Shown here one piece after another: positions 24,313-35,053 of a stretch of 64,000 nucleotides of DNA. A program made the translations under genes and the position numbers. Source of the stretch: Taxawa tesnikishii (nom. ined.). Lineage: Eukaryota; Ascomycota; Dothideomycetes; Dothideales. Numbering within the stretch: position 1 is the stretch's first letter; each line of letters starts with the position of its first letter. Under the pieces are notes generated by a model that searched no databases, was not told where the DNA came from, and worked only from the letters and a program-made list of their open reading frames with translations. The stretch spans positions 124,001 through 188,000 of the forward strand of contig JAPDRO010000004.1 in NCBI GenBank assembly GCA_030247885.1. The letters are read 5' to 3'.

Positions 24313-24522
24313 GTAGGGTCTATTGAGCGCCATGGAATTCTCGAATACTAGCACCACTCGTCGCTTGGTAGCGTTATATAGCATTAGTAAGAGTCTATAT
24401 GACTCAAGACCTGGATTGAGGAAGATTTTAGCGTAGAAAAGTGGCTTACTAATGGTGAAATACGCTATAAACCGAGGATGGTGCTAGTATTGCAGGACTC
24501 CATGGCGCTCAATTGACCCTAC
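24313..24522. mobile_element. Foldback (MITE-like) inverted repeat
   Basis: Two arms of about 79 bp (24313-24391 and 24445-24522) are imperfect reverse complements around a 53-bp spacer. Matching blocks include ATTGAGCGCCATGGA, AATACTAGCACCA and CATTAGTAAG. No transposase is present, so if mobile it would be non-autonomous. It sits directly upstream of the S15-type hydrolase promoter. Confidence 0.7.
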
Positions 24523-24574
24523 GCTCCGTGACCTGTACTAACGGTGCACCGTCAGATAGCATAACGAACTGATG

Positions 24575-24688
24575 GATCCGCATTTTCAAACTTTAAAGGA
24601 AAGGATTGAGGAGCCTCCGGGATCCGGAATGACGGTACGCTATGAGAGGGCACGTCGAGCTGACAGATCCGCATCTCTAAACTTTAAA
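24575..24688. repeat. Pair of 23-bp direct repeats
   Basis: GATCCGCATTTTCAAACTTT (plus AAA) at 24575-24597 recurs at 24666-24688 with three C/T differences. A second pair, GAGGAGCCTCCG, occurs near 24297 and 24609 and brackets the foldback element. Confidence 0.75.
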
Positions 24689-25147
24689 ATTTCGGGGCTT
24701 TTGCCGCGCCGCATAGCCGCGTAGTAACGTCAATTACGCGGAAGCGGGTTTCAAAGGGAACCGAGAATTGCAGAGGGATTTTGAGGGATGCTCAGGTATC
24801 TGCTGAAGCCTCCAGGTTCTGACACCAATTCTCAGTTCCGTATACGTGTCGTTTCCCTATGATCCACGTTAGTTGCCGCGACAACACTTGCGCGTACTTT
24901 GTATCGCCAGCCCCATAATCTCTTTCTCACAGATGACGGACAGGGGAAGACCCTCAACGATCTCCAGCACGTAGTGACAAATTCCGAAAGTTACGTGCAG
25001 ATACTTTCATGTGAGGTCCGAGATATTGTCGCAAAAACAAAAATATTACATGAGGTTTCTATGGCTCTAACAATAACACCGTAATCTACAGTACGTATAA
25101 TTTGAAATCAAAGATACCCAAGTCTTGCCAATCCTCTGACGTGGTCC

Positions 25148-27002
25148 TCACAACAAGTCTATGCCCGTATACGACGCGGTGTTGTTTCTGTGAATTTCGA
25201 CAACACGCTCATCGCCGATGTTGAACTGATAGATACTCCCTCCAAGATCGGCAACATAGATTTGTTGACTCTGCGAATCAACTTTGAGACCAATTGCTTC
25301 ATTGAAATGCCTGGCTAAGATCGACCGCTTCTTGATTTGAGACCCGACGTGGGCCATGTTGAGGAGTTTCCAAACGGATGCTCGCCACGATCGGTCCAGT
25401 ACAAGGTCTGTGTGGCAGACACAAAATCTAGATCGATTGGTTCAGGTAAGTTGTCGAAAAGCATCTCAACATCGGACCTAGTGGAGGCTGTCTCATTGGC
25501 TGGCATTTGCAAGCCTGCTCGAAAGATGCGCCCCATTCCGGCCTTGGAGGCGCCTTTCTGACACCAATAGATGTGACCACGCTGTGAGTCAACAGCGATT
25601 CCTACGCACCAAAGAGTCTGATCGGTTCTGTGTTCAGGTCGTTGCCAGTCACCAGTCTGTAGCAAGATCTCGTGGCCACTACCGTCGAGATTGCAACTGT
25701 GAATACGGAGACCTTCACGATCGCAAAAATATAACCTTTTGACTGCTCGTCGAGCGTAAGTTGCTTCGGTGTGTGGACACTGCCTTCCGGAATGATGACC
25801 TGGAGGTCCGTGCCATCCAGCGCAGCCGACATGACTCTTCCTGTGTTGGTAGAAACGGAAGATCCCATCAAAGTAAAAAACATGCGATTAAGGGAGGCCG
25901 AAGCGACTATGCCGTCCGGAAGCGGGAGACCGGTGACAAGCTCCCGTGTGGTTTTGCCATCGCTAGTGATGGAAAGGACCCGCCCAGATTTGACAGAATC
26001 CTCAGGTTTCAGCACGTTGGTTCCAGTTCCCACATCCAGAACGTAAAGCGAAGGCGTTTCCGTAACCTTGTGGTCGGTGTTTGCCGTCGCATCTCCTGGC
26101 TTGACTTTGGCACCGTCGTTGCTAGGCGGATACAGACCACCATTTCCCGGAGACTTCGCACCGAGCCTGCCCTTGTCGATGTAGTTCTTGCGTAGGAAGT
26201 CTACTGTCGAGGTGGTGTCTAGTCCCCGCTCCTTGACATAGTTGTCCTCGATGAAGGCGACCGTATCGAGACCGACTTGATCCATCAGAGCACAAGGAGC
26301 TACCTTCGCTGCGAACATTTGACACCACAGCTTGTCAATCTGGCCGGGATCGGACACGTCCTCGGCAATTATCGTAAGAATTTCGCGTTTTATCGCAGCC
26401 CAAAGTCGATTCATGATGAAACCAGTGGACTCTTTGCGGGCGGTCGCGGGCGTCAGACCGATGTCCTCGTGTAGCGTAGTCAAGAAGGGGAAGATCTCTG
26501 GATGTGTGAATCCGTCCGTCATAAGCTCGACAGCCAGGATGTCTGGAGGCATTTGGTAGTGCGCGTTGAGGATACGACGTTTGCCATCCATGGGAACCTT
26601 TTCGATCATCAAGCTCGACTTGTAACTCGAGCTGTTGGAAGCCATGATGCAATCTCGAGGAGCAAGCTGAGCTACTTCCGCGAAGACATCGATCTTCATC
26701 GAAAGTACCTCCGGCACTGCTTCGATAACGAACCAAGCATCTTTGACGGCAGGCTCGATGTCCGCAAAAGCTTCATACCTTCCGGGCTTGCGTTCTCCTT
26801 TAGACAGCTTTGTGTAGGTCTCAGTCCAGATGTTCTCATCGATGTACCGCATTGCTGCGTTGCGGGAATTCTCGCTGGGATCTCTGATGTGAACATCATA
26901 GCCAGCGGCTGCCCATACGCATCCAATCCTGCGACCGAGCACGCCGCCCCCGAGGATGGCGACCTGGCGCTGCTTGGGATCGGGGAGATCAAAATGCAAC
27001 AT
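25148..27002 (-). CDS. 3-hydroxyacyl-CoA dehydrogenase fused to YWTD-type propeller
   Basis: Predicted intron-less 618-residue fusion. Residues 1 to about 300 are a 3-hydroxyacyl-CoA dehydrogenase: the NAD motif ILGGGVLGRRIGCVWAAAG, then IEAVPEVLSMK, MASNSSSYKSS and NAHYQMPP around the catalytic His, followed by the all-helical C-terminal domain. After a Gly/Pro-rich linker, residues from about 325 form NHL/LDL-receptor class B-like blades (LYVLDVGTG, RMFFTLMGSS, IYWCQKGASKAGMGRIF, TLYWTDRGEH, IYVADLGGSIYQF). Known relatives oxidise 3-hydroxyacyl-CoA or hydroxy acids with NAD. What the propeller binds is unknown. The frame shifts by one base at about 25738 (A run) and about 25365 (C run). It is divergent from the P450 across 571 bp carrying two TCGGCCGA sites. 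The dehydrogenase call is firm and the substrate is not. Confidence 0.88.
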
Positions 27003-27573
27003 GCTGAGTTTAATGATGGGCTCTCAGATGATGAGATTTGGTAGAAGTGAAAATAGTAGAGACTCTGTGGGAATAAACATCTCGGAGGGTAAGCTGTGCT
27101 AGGAAGATATAGAACTCCCACTGCACCACCAACGCCATACGCTGTCAGAACCCACAAACGCTCCACAGTCACTCTCAGACGATGATTTGTGAACCTCGAT
27201 CGATCCGAAATCGCATCTCGCATCTCGCATCTCGGGTCTTCGTGAATGGGAAAACCCCACCTGGGTGAGCACCCGGATCCGCTCGGGACTGTGCTTCGGA
27301 GCCGCTGGCTCGCCGTATGACAGCTCGGCCGAAAGTCTTGGCTATTGACCGACACAACGTCTCGAAACGTCTCATCGCGCGCTTGTCCTCGGCCGAGACT
27401 AGACTCTGGTCTTGACGGCTTGGGAAGCGGTAATGTAATGTAATGCTTTGTGCTTGGTAACTATAAGATCTCTTGCTACAAGAGAAGATACATGCTTCGT
27501 ACAACTGTTGAAATCAAACACTTCGCCCATCCAATTCTTACCATCACACTTTTCTTAGTGAGCGACATCTAAG
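27003..27573. promoter_or_regulatory. Bidirectional promoter with TCGGCCGA sites
   Basis: This 571-bp gap serves the divergent dehydrogenase-propeller and P450 genes. The palindrome TCGGCCGA occurs at 27325-27332 and 27389-27396. It contains inverted CGG/CCG halves, the type bound by Zn2Cys6 dimers. CGGATCCG (inverted CGG halves with two-base spacing) lies near 27284. Short tandem runs are also present: CATCTCG three times at 27214-27234 and TAATG three times at 27431-27445. Confidence 0.65.
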
Positions 27574-29352
27574 ATGACCACCGAAACCTACAAGTTCTAC
27601 CTTCTTGGTGACGATCCTAGCACCGCTGTCGAAACCACCTTCGATAGCGCGCACGATGATTTGACGGCGCTGAGGCGCCGTGTCGGTCAAGCTTTGCACG
27701 TCGTCCAACCTCAAGGCAATTCACCCATACCATCTACTGCCTTCTCCCTCCGTACTAACGCTCGGCACGGCAGGCATCACTTTCCACGTTGAACACAGAG
27801 CGGCGATCGATAACATTGACCAACTTACTGGTGTTACTTCACCCATCGGCTGTCTTGTTGACGGTCAACATGTGCGGGAAGTGCAAGGCCCCCAAGGCCT
27901 CCCAGTCGTAGGCTCGTTCTACGAGGTCTTTCCAGATCACCTTGGAAACCACGAGAGACTTTTCAGGAAATACGGTTCACTCATCAAGACCGTGAACATG
28001 GGCAAGACGACATATCTGACCAACAGTCCCGAGATCGCTGCCAATGTCTTCGCCGAGTCGCCATACATGACCAAATACATCAATCCGAGTCATCCATTGT
28101 TTGGTCTCAAAGATAACACCGCTCTCTTCGTGGGAGACACTGAGACGGACAACTGGCGTCTGGGGCACAAATTTATCCCGCCGGCCTTGTCACCCAAAGC
28201 AGTCAAACACTACACACCACTCATGCAGGATACCGTTCGTGCTTCATTCAAGGTCTTTGATGAGTTGGACAAACGCAATGAAGCTTTCAATGTGTATCAG
28301 TACATGTTGAAGCTTGCCTCCCAGACGATCGGCAAATTCGCGTTTGGTGTGGACCTGCACCAATTCGACGATGTCGACTCGCCCTTACATGCTCTTGTGA
28401 TGCACACAGCATCCGTTTTGGCGCTCAACAAAAAGATTTCTGCCCGCGGAGAATGGTACAAGAGCCTCCCGTTTGGCGATCCTGCACTGCTCAAAAACAC
28501 CCATCGCAAGTTGTACGCAATGATTCAGGATGCCATCGATGCCGTCAAGATGGACGAGAGCGCAGATCTTCAGCTCGACGACGCGGCTTTGAAGGCCTCT
28601 TGCGTAGTTGACTACCTGTCGCGCGCTGTCGATAGTCAGGGGCAGAAATTACCACTCAACTTGATCTTGGCAAACATGGTCATCATCTTCGGCGCTGGGT
28701 TCACGACTACCTCTGCAGCACTGAGCTGGATGATATTCTCGTTAGTCAACTACGAGGGAGCTCAGGAGCGCTTGCTACAAGAGCTCGTTGACAGTGGTAT
28801 GGACGGCAAGAGAGACTGGGATGCTGATGATATTGCCAAGCTATCGTACCTCGACAGCTTTGTCAAAGAAACACAAAGACTACACAACCCATCATTCCAA
28901 GTGAGTTCGTCTCCAACCGAGACTCTTTCAAATCTGGAAACTGACATCACTTCCAGCCGGGTCGCACAACCAAGATGGCGTGTGTCATGCCTGAGGGGTA
29001 TAGAATGCCTGCGGACGCTGTCATCATTCCGGCAATCTATGCTATCCATTCGAACCCGAAAATCTGGCATGATCCTCACAGATTCGATCCGGACCGCTGG
29101 AACACGCCCGAGGTCAAGCAGCGTCATCGCTGCGCCTACATTCCATTCGCCACAGGACCAAGGGGCTGTATCGGATTCAACTTCGCTCTCCAAGAGATCA
29201 AAGTCCTGCTTTCAGAGTTGGTTTATCGCTACGAATTCGTTCGCGAGGGTGATGAGGCCGTCGAATACGATCCCGAGTTCCAACTCATCAGACCTCTTAA
29301 TTTCTTCGCTTACGCTAAGAAGAGGACTTCGTGGCCTGAAAAGAGTTCTTGA
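27574..29352 (+). CDS. Cytochrome P450 with non-membrane N-terminal domain
   Basis: Predicted 554-residue P450 monooxygenase. The heme loop FATGPRGCIGFNFA (Cys at about residue 494), the ExxR in KETQR and FDPDRW are present. The I-helix reads IFGAGFTTTSAAL, with Thr where the usual acidic residue stands. There is no N-terminal membrane anchor. About 85 residues (YKFYLLGDDPSTAVETTF onward) precede the proline-rich GPQGLPVVGSFYEVFP hinge and could be a small separate domain. Introns are 27716-27773 (apparent GC-AG, donor GCAATT, TACTAAC branch; this joins VVQPQ to GITFHV) and 28901-28956 (GTGAGT, joins HNPSFQ to PGRTT). No frame break. Electrons may come from the cytochrome b5-b5 reductase fusion 2.7 kb away. 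Substrate unknown; a fatty-acid or other lipophilic acid would fit the neighbours. Confidence 0.9.
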
Positions 29353-29444
29353 TATGAGGCATCGCATATGTTTTCAGATAGTAAATCCTTCATTTTTCCT
29401 CAATCTACTATCACCCAAGACTGTGAATCATTCAACAACACATC

Positions 29445-31483
29445 TCAGATTCGATCTCGAATAGCCCGCAGGTGTGGTAGAAGCTGAGCATGTAGACCTG
29501 AACTTCTTCGAACTCCATCCTCGTCATACCATTGAGACGCCAGACCATCTTCTTCAAAAGTTTTGACAAGCTCTTCACTCAGATCTCGGACATTGTTGTG
29601 GGCTTGACCCCTGGTACTAGCAGAATATCCATGCAAGCAACAACGTTACTCGCAAATGCCCATGAGCGACAAACTTTTGGGCTTAAGCGGTGCATGTTAA
29701 GATAGCTGCGAATGACTTGCACGGCACTTGTCAAACATTTTTCCAGGAGCTGAGGCATCTCCGTGCTCCAATCATTGAGGGCCCGTAGCGAGGTATTACT
29801 TATATTGCATATAGCGTAGTGGACATGGATGTTGAGAGCCGCACTTTCGAGATGCTGCTTCAACGACCGGCATATGCCATCGCGGTGTAGGTGAGGCTGT
29901 GCTTGTTCCTGGACCGCCTGCATTTGATCGATGAACTTCATCGCGAGTGAGTGCGAAAGGCCTGCCTCTTGGGCTCTGCTGACACGCATAACTATTTCGC
30001 AAAGCGTCGAGATCGAATCTGTAAGCGTGTGACTTTTTCGAGCTTCGAGCTCGAAAGGAATATCGCAGTTCGCGACAAACGAACTTTGAGGTCGATCGCA
30101 AGAGATGGATAGCAGCGTATCATGACGTACGATCATCCACCTAGCATCATCAATCAGTCATGCGAGGACGGCAGTCAATGGAGGGATGTCACCTTGCCAT
30201 AATTTAGCTTTTCGTATTCTGTCGGCTGAATCCTGTGAGTTCAGAGAATCGTGTAAACCTTGACAACATCTGTGGAGTCCGCAGGCCTGGCCCGATCGTA
30301 CAACAGTACCTGAGAATTTTGAGCATTGACAACGAGGCTTCTGTCGCCATTGGAATATGACATACCCATCAAGTTCCACGCAGTATTAATTTGCATATTG
30401 TCGCGAAGGCATATTGTAATCAAGAGCTGAGTCCGGATGTCGACCAATCTAGGCGCGGCCAAGAAATTCGCAATACGCAAGCATTGCATTGATGAGCAGA
30501 CTAATTCAAGTAAGTTTGCTTGGCGAACAAAGAGAAAAAAGGGGCAAGTACGCTTACTGAAAACTTTCGAGGTCAAATCGCGTTCCTTGGCATTGTTCTC
30601 ACAGTATTGCGCGCCCAAGGCCAACACCGCAAAAATGAGGCCCAAGACAGATGGGTCCCAAGTGGATGGAGTTTCGTCATCTTTCGCGTGGTGATTGCGA
30701 CTTTCCAAAAATGAACACAGCTGTGCCTCAAATTCTTCACAATCCTCTAGAATAGGATAAGATATGTAGGCTGTCTCTTGATAATGCTGCCAAAGCCTGT
30801 ATACATCTGCATCAGATGGTAGACATGAGCAAAGACGTTTCAAGGATACAGGAGGTGACCAGATGTTCAGAAAAGGATATGAAGTGAACATGGCCTCCTC
30901 TATGCGCCCACTCAGGCCTTCCGAAAGCCGGAAGCTATTATTAGTACTCAGACCAAGGAGAGAGGGAAGCACAGAATTGGTCCCAAGGAAGGCAGGCGTT
31001 GAAGTCACCGGATCAACGGCAATGATCGGTGAGAGAGGACTCGTTGCAGGAATGTTAAGATCTGCTAGACCGCTGGTGCGCTGCACTACACGATCGCCCA
31101 CAGACTGCTGACCGGACTCGGACGGTGTGGCGTTGTGAGACCGAGGAGAGACATGCTGAAGTCGAGAGCTAGAGGATGCATCGCGAATGTGCGAGCCCGA
31201 CGGTACACTACGAGAAAAGGGGTTGTGAACGAAGAAACGCAAGCGGTGGTGATGCAGTGGCTGTTTACCTCGGTGAACGGGACTCTGGCAGCCGCTCAGG
31301 GGGATGTGATCTCGTGCCGGTGGTGCGACGAGGTGGGTTCGGGATAACGCATGCATCTGCGAGACCCCTCTTGATACAAGTCGAACAAGGGACGAAGCCG
31401 TCGCACTTGACCTTTTCCTTGGTCAATCTCTGCATCCCAAATCACATGAATTGGTCACATCCTTTACCTTCCGTAGACGACAT
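29445..31483 (-). CDS. Zn2Cys6 transcription factor (fungal_trans type), cluster regulator candidate
   Basis: Predicted regulator of about 600 residues. The zinc cluster reads TKEKVKCDGFVPCSTC then IKRGLADAC. The first two Cys (a CRDC block at about 31434-31423) are in place if one base is missing there, which makes a perfect C-x2-C-x6-C-x5-C-x2-C-x8-C. The middle and C-terminal parts match the fungal-specific TF domain (WNLMG, VVRSGQACGLHRCC, LWWMIVRHDTLLSI). Introns are 31208-31268, 30501-30557, 30310-30365 and 30141-30197. The last fits only as GC-AG (donor GCAAGG), giving the conserved LWW. A further one-base loss near 29615 (C run) hides the true C-terminus, which ends at 29445. The start (ATG at 31483 used here) is uncertain. 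It is convergent with the P450 and divergent from the b5 fusion gene, so it is likely to regulate both. Confidence 0.85.
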
Positions 31484-32070
31484 GACACGCATGTCGTTAT
31501 TGTACGACGGCCCTTGTTTCTGGGCCTGCTATTGTTGTGGTGGTTCCCATCGGCCGCGTCGGCAACCTGCTTTGCAGCTTCACCGGGCGTCATTTCTTAT
31601 TTCTTGACGATGTAAGTCAAGTGCAAAGACCAGGCGTTATTGCGGGTTGTGGAAGAGATCCGGAGGGAATGTTCGGCGTAGAAGTTATGATTGAGACATC
31701 ATTCCGAAATCCCTTGCTTACGGTCGGCCGAGTTTTGGTCACGTGGATGATTTCGCATCTGGTTCTCGGCCGAAAGCCTCACGGAGCTTCGAAAAGCCGC
31801 GCATCCTGCGCGGCAGGAAACGTCTTTATGAAATGATCGGCCGACAATCCACCGCTATCATCTGGTCATCATCTAGAACAATGTCATTGAAAATGCTTAG
31901 GTCCCCTCGGATTGAAACAGTCCCGTCAAACTCAGGGGCAGCGGCTTCTTCTTTATATCTGCTGGGGACCAGCTCTCGAAAAATCATACTTCGATCTCAT
32001 ATTTCAATCCCTCTCCCCGCCTTGCGCTTCCTCTAGATAATTCATCCTTTCCATCATCCTTTTCTAAAAC
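31484..32070. promoter_or_regulatory. Bidirectional promoter with clustered TCGGCCGA sites
   Basis: This gap lies between the divergent regulator and cytochrome b5 fusion genes. TCGGCCGA occurs at 31724-31731, 31766-31773 and 31837-31844, and the near match TCGGCCGC at 31550-31557. The site at 31766 shares the longer context CTCGGCCGAAAG with the one at 27325 in the other cluster promoter. CACGTG lies at about 31740. Confidence 0.7.
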
Positions 32071-33600
32071 ATGTCACAGCAGTTTAGCCTCGCCGACGTG
32101 CAGAAGCACACCGAAGGCGAAGACTTGTGGATCGTTGTGCACAACAAAGGTAGGACCACACAGCTTTCGTCACTTTTGATATCTCTACGCCAACGCTGAA
32201 TTCCGTCACTAGTGTATGAAGTTGGCAAATATCTCCATGATCATCCTGGCGGTGGTGAAATCCTGAAGGAACTCGCTGGGCAGGACGCCACGTCTGGCTT
32301 CGAGGATGCAGGTCATTCTGATGACGCTCGCGAAATCATGGATAAATTTGTTCTGGGATCACTGACAAAGGAGGTGAGCCACTCTATCTCCTGCATACGC
32401 TTGAATATCGGGAGCCAACATACTCTCGCAGGATGAATCGGAGGCCGTTGAAGTGTACCGACCAGTATTCAAAGCTGTGTCTCAAGTGTCGTCACTCGCG
32501 GCAGAAGCCAACGACTCGTACAGGATCACTCCCTTGCCATTCTCGCCGGAATCAGTGCCACAGCTTTGGCAGGTTATGGCATCCTCAACTTTCAGCCAAA
32601 TCTCATTCATAAAGCGACAGAATCATTCTCGAAGATGGGTATCAGGCGCATCGGTGACGTGAAGGGCAGCGCCTTCTGGGCTGGAATGGCTTTGGCTACG
32701 ACCGCTAACGTTTTCATCGCTGCTGGAGCGATATTCTGGATTGCTGGACATCTCGACATTCATCAGGACTTTACAAAATATGCATCACACAAACCAATCA
32801 GATCCGATGTTGTTATTCAGCGCAAGGTCGATCAAGCGAAGGCCCAGCGCAAGTCTTTGGATCCCCAGAAGTGGCGACAGTTCGCGCTCACGTCGAAAGT
32901 CAGAGTATCTCCAAATGTTTACCGCCTCGTTTTTGCGCTCAACAAATCGACCGACGTTCTTGGATTGCCAATAGGTCAGCATATTGCGATCCGTGCCAAC
33001 ATAGACGGCAAAGACGTTCAACGATCATACACCCCTATATCCAACGACAAAGACCTTGGTCGTATCGAACTATGTATCAAGGTCTACTCTGGTGGATTGA
33101 TCACTAACTATCTCGCAAATCTCAACATAGGTGATAAGGTTGAGATTCGCGGGCCTAAAGGAGCGATGACATATTCGAAGACGTTGGTCAAACACATGGG
33201 CATGATTGCTGGCGGTACTGGCATCACGCCAATGTATCAACTGATTCGTGCGATTGTCGAAGATGATTCGGACAAGACCACAGTCAGTCTTCTTTACGCC
33301 AACAACACCGAAGAGGACATCTTGATGCGTGATGAGCTCGAGAGTTTTGCTCAACTTAAGCCTGAGAAGTTCCAGATTCACCACGTCCTCTCTCGCGCGC
33401 CCGAGGATTGGTCTGGGCTCAGGGGCTTCGTCACCGAGCAGCACATCAAGGATTGTCTGCCGCCGCCCTCAAACGACACCAAGATCTTGATGTGTGGTCC
33501 GCCGGGAATGATTGAGGCCGAAAAGAAGAACTTGGTCAACCTTGGCTTTGATAAGCCAAGGGCCATGTCGAAGATGGAGGATCAGGTCTTCATGTTTTAG
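32071..33600 (+). CDS. Cytochrome b5-cytochrome b5 reductase fusion
   Basis: Predicted 469-residue one-chain redox partner. Residues 1-90 are cytochrome b5, with heme ligands in DHPGGGE and the His of AGHSDD. A linker and one or two hydrophobic segments follow (AILAGISATALAGYG; ATTANVFIAAGAIFWIAG), so it is probably ER-anchored. The C-terminal 290 residues are a FAD/NADH reductase with RSYTPIS (FAD), GGTGITPMYQLI (NADH) and CGPPGMIE. Introns are 32150-32212 (GTAGGA) and 32374-32431 (GTGAGC). One base is missing near 32545 (C run), where TPL should run into AILAG. The chain could carry NADH electrons to heme enzymes such as the P450 nearby. That partnership is inferred from neighbourhood and the shared TCGGCCGA promoter motif. 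Confidence 0.9.
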
Positions 33601-34669
33601 ATACGCTGGTTATTATCTCGTTACAATCAACACTTTGCGTCCTGCTCTGGTAATGTCTTCCGTCGATTATAGCTTGGGAACGTATTGCCAGACAGGTAGA
33701 CCTGAGGCATGCATCTTCCACCTATGAGGATTGCAAAACACCTCTACCTGCGTCAGCGAGCATGATGAAGACATGGCACCCTATTACTCCGCCACATACG
33801 GCGAAAACGGCGACCCAGACAGCAATTCCGGCATCCGTATCAATTTGCTCTGTAGGGTGTTATGCTCGGAGCATTCCAGATCGACAGCATTGATCATCAG
33901 CCCTTGAGTCGCCTCAGGAATATTGAAGACAAGCACTGGCGAAGGACAACGATAGTTTACCTGCTCTCTTGGCCGTGTTGTTCCCTGAAGCACTACACTA
34001 CTACCGCTCTTGATCTGACCCTGAACATATGCGTGTACGCCGCCCTAACTGTTACGCGAATGCCTGACTAGTAGATGCTTTCAGCAGCTCCTGCAGCTGT
34101 AATTGCAGCTCGTAAGGTTTTTTAGCGTAGTGTAGTGGCTGACTGAGTGGATTCTTCCCTAGTGTTAATTAGTACTAGAGCGTGGTCACCGGAATCTTCC
34201 GGTATATCTCTTAGCAAAATCAATGAGAGTAGTTTAGTAGTGATTGTCGAGTAAGGCTATCATGTTGTCACCACAAAGTCATCGTGATATTATTATAGTG
34301 ATGTACCCAAGGTGCTTACGGAGACCCTCCGTTGAATCAAGCTTATCATACGGCTACGCTATTAACCACTATGCTCAAAGGGCAGTTTGGCTTTGCTGCA
34401 GTGCAGTTGCGGCTGCTGCAACAGCAAGTGGATCCAGAGCGCCACACACCTTACCGTAAAAGGCAGTTCAACGGTGCTGCAACTGCAGCAGCAGCAGCTG
34501 AAAGCATCCAGTCTCTCTCAGAAAAGCGGTCATAGATGGACTTGGTAGCTCATGAGATGGCCTGGACAGAGCGATCAAGCGTCACTTGAACTAAGACAAC
34601 TGCAGCCCATATCTTAATTCTACCGTACTATACATACCTGGCGCTGCTATGGCAAGCGCCGCCTTCTCC
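33601..34669. other. Intergenic, no supported gene
   Basis: About 1.07 kb without a coding signal. GCTGCAG/CAGCAG-rich patches occur at 34090-34110, 34395-34430 and 34478-34500. Nothing else is recognised. Confidence 0.5.
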
Positions 34670-34792
34670 GGGCTTGCTCATGCCGCCGGCCACAGTGCCG
34701 CTCGCATTGCACTACCTCGCTGACGCGAGAGCTCATGTTTTTTCATCAGTTCTCCCGTGTCTTGCGCGACCGGAAGCTGGAGAAGAGGACGC
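34670..34792 (+). repeat. Dispersed repeat, copy B
   Basis: A 123-bp partner of the block at 18441-18566, same orientation, from GGGCTTGCTCATG to AGAAGAGGACGC. It lies about 260 bp upstream of the unknown conserved gene at 35054. Confidence 0.75.
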
Positions 34793-35053
34793 GTTGGTTG
34801 TTTGTGATGTTGATTTACGCTCATCTGTTGTGTGGTATAGCATTGTTGTCCTGAATTGAGTGCTTGTGTGTGTGATTGCCTGACTGCTGCTGGACGACGC
34901 CTTCAGTGTGCCATCTCGAAGCAAGATGCTTTGTTTGTTTGTTTGTGTCTGTCAACCCCGTGAACACAATTGCACATCCATCGTAACGACCGGCACTTCG
35001 CAATCACTACAGACAAACAAGACGACAAGACAACCAGCTATACCTCACGCAGC

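Noticed and set aside
31208-31356. Start of the regulator at the Met at 31356
   Set aside because: That frame would omit the zinc cluster. Intron 31208-31268 joins the cluster frame to the downstream domain in phase.
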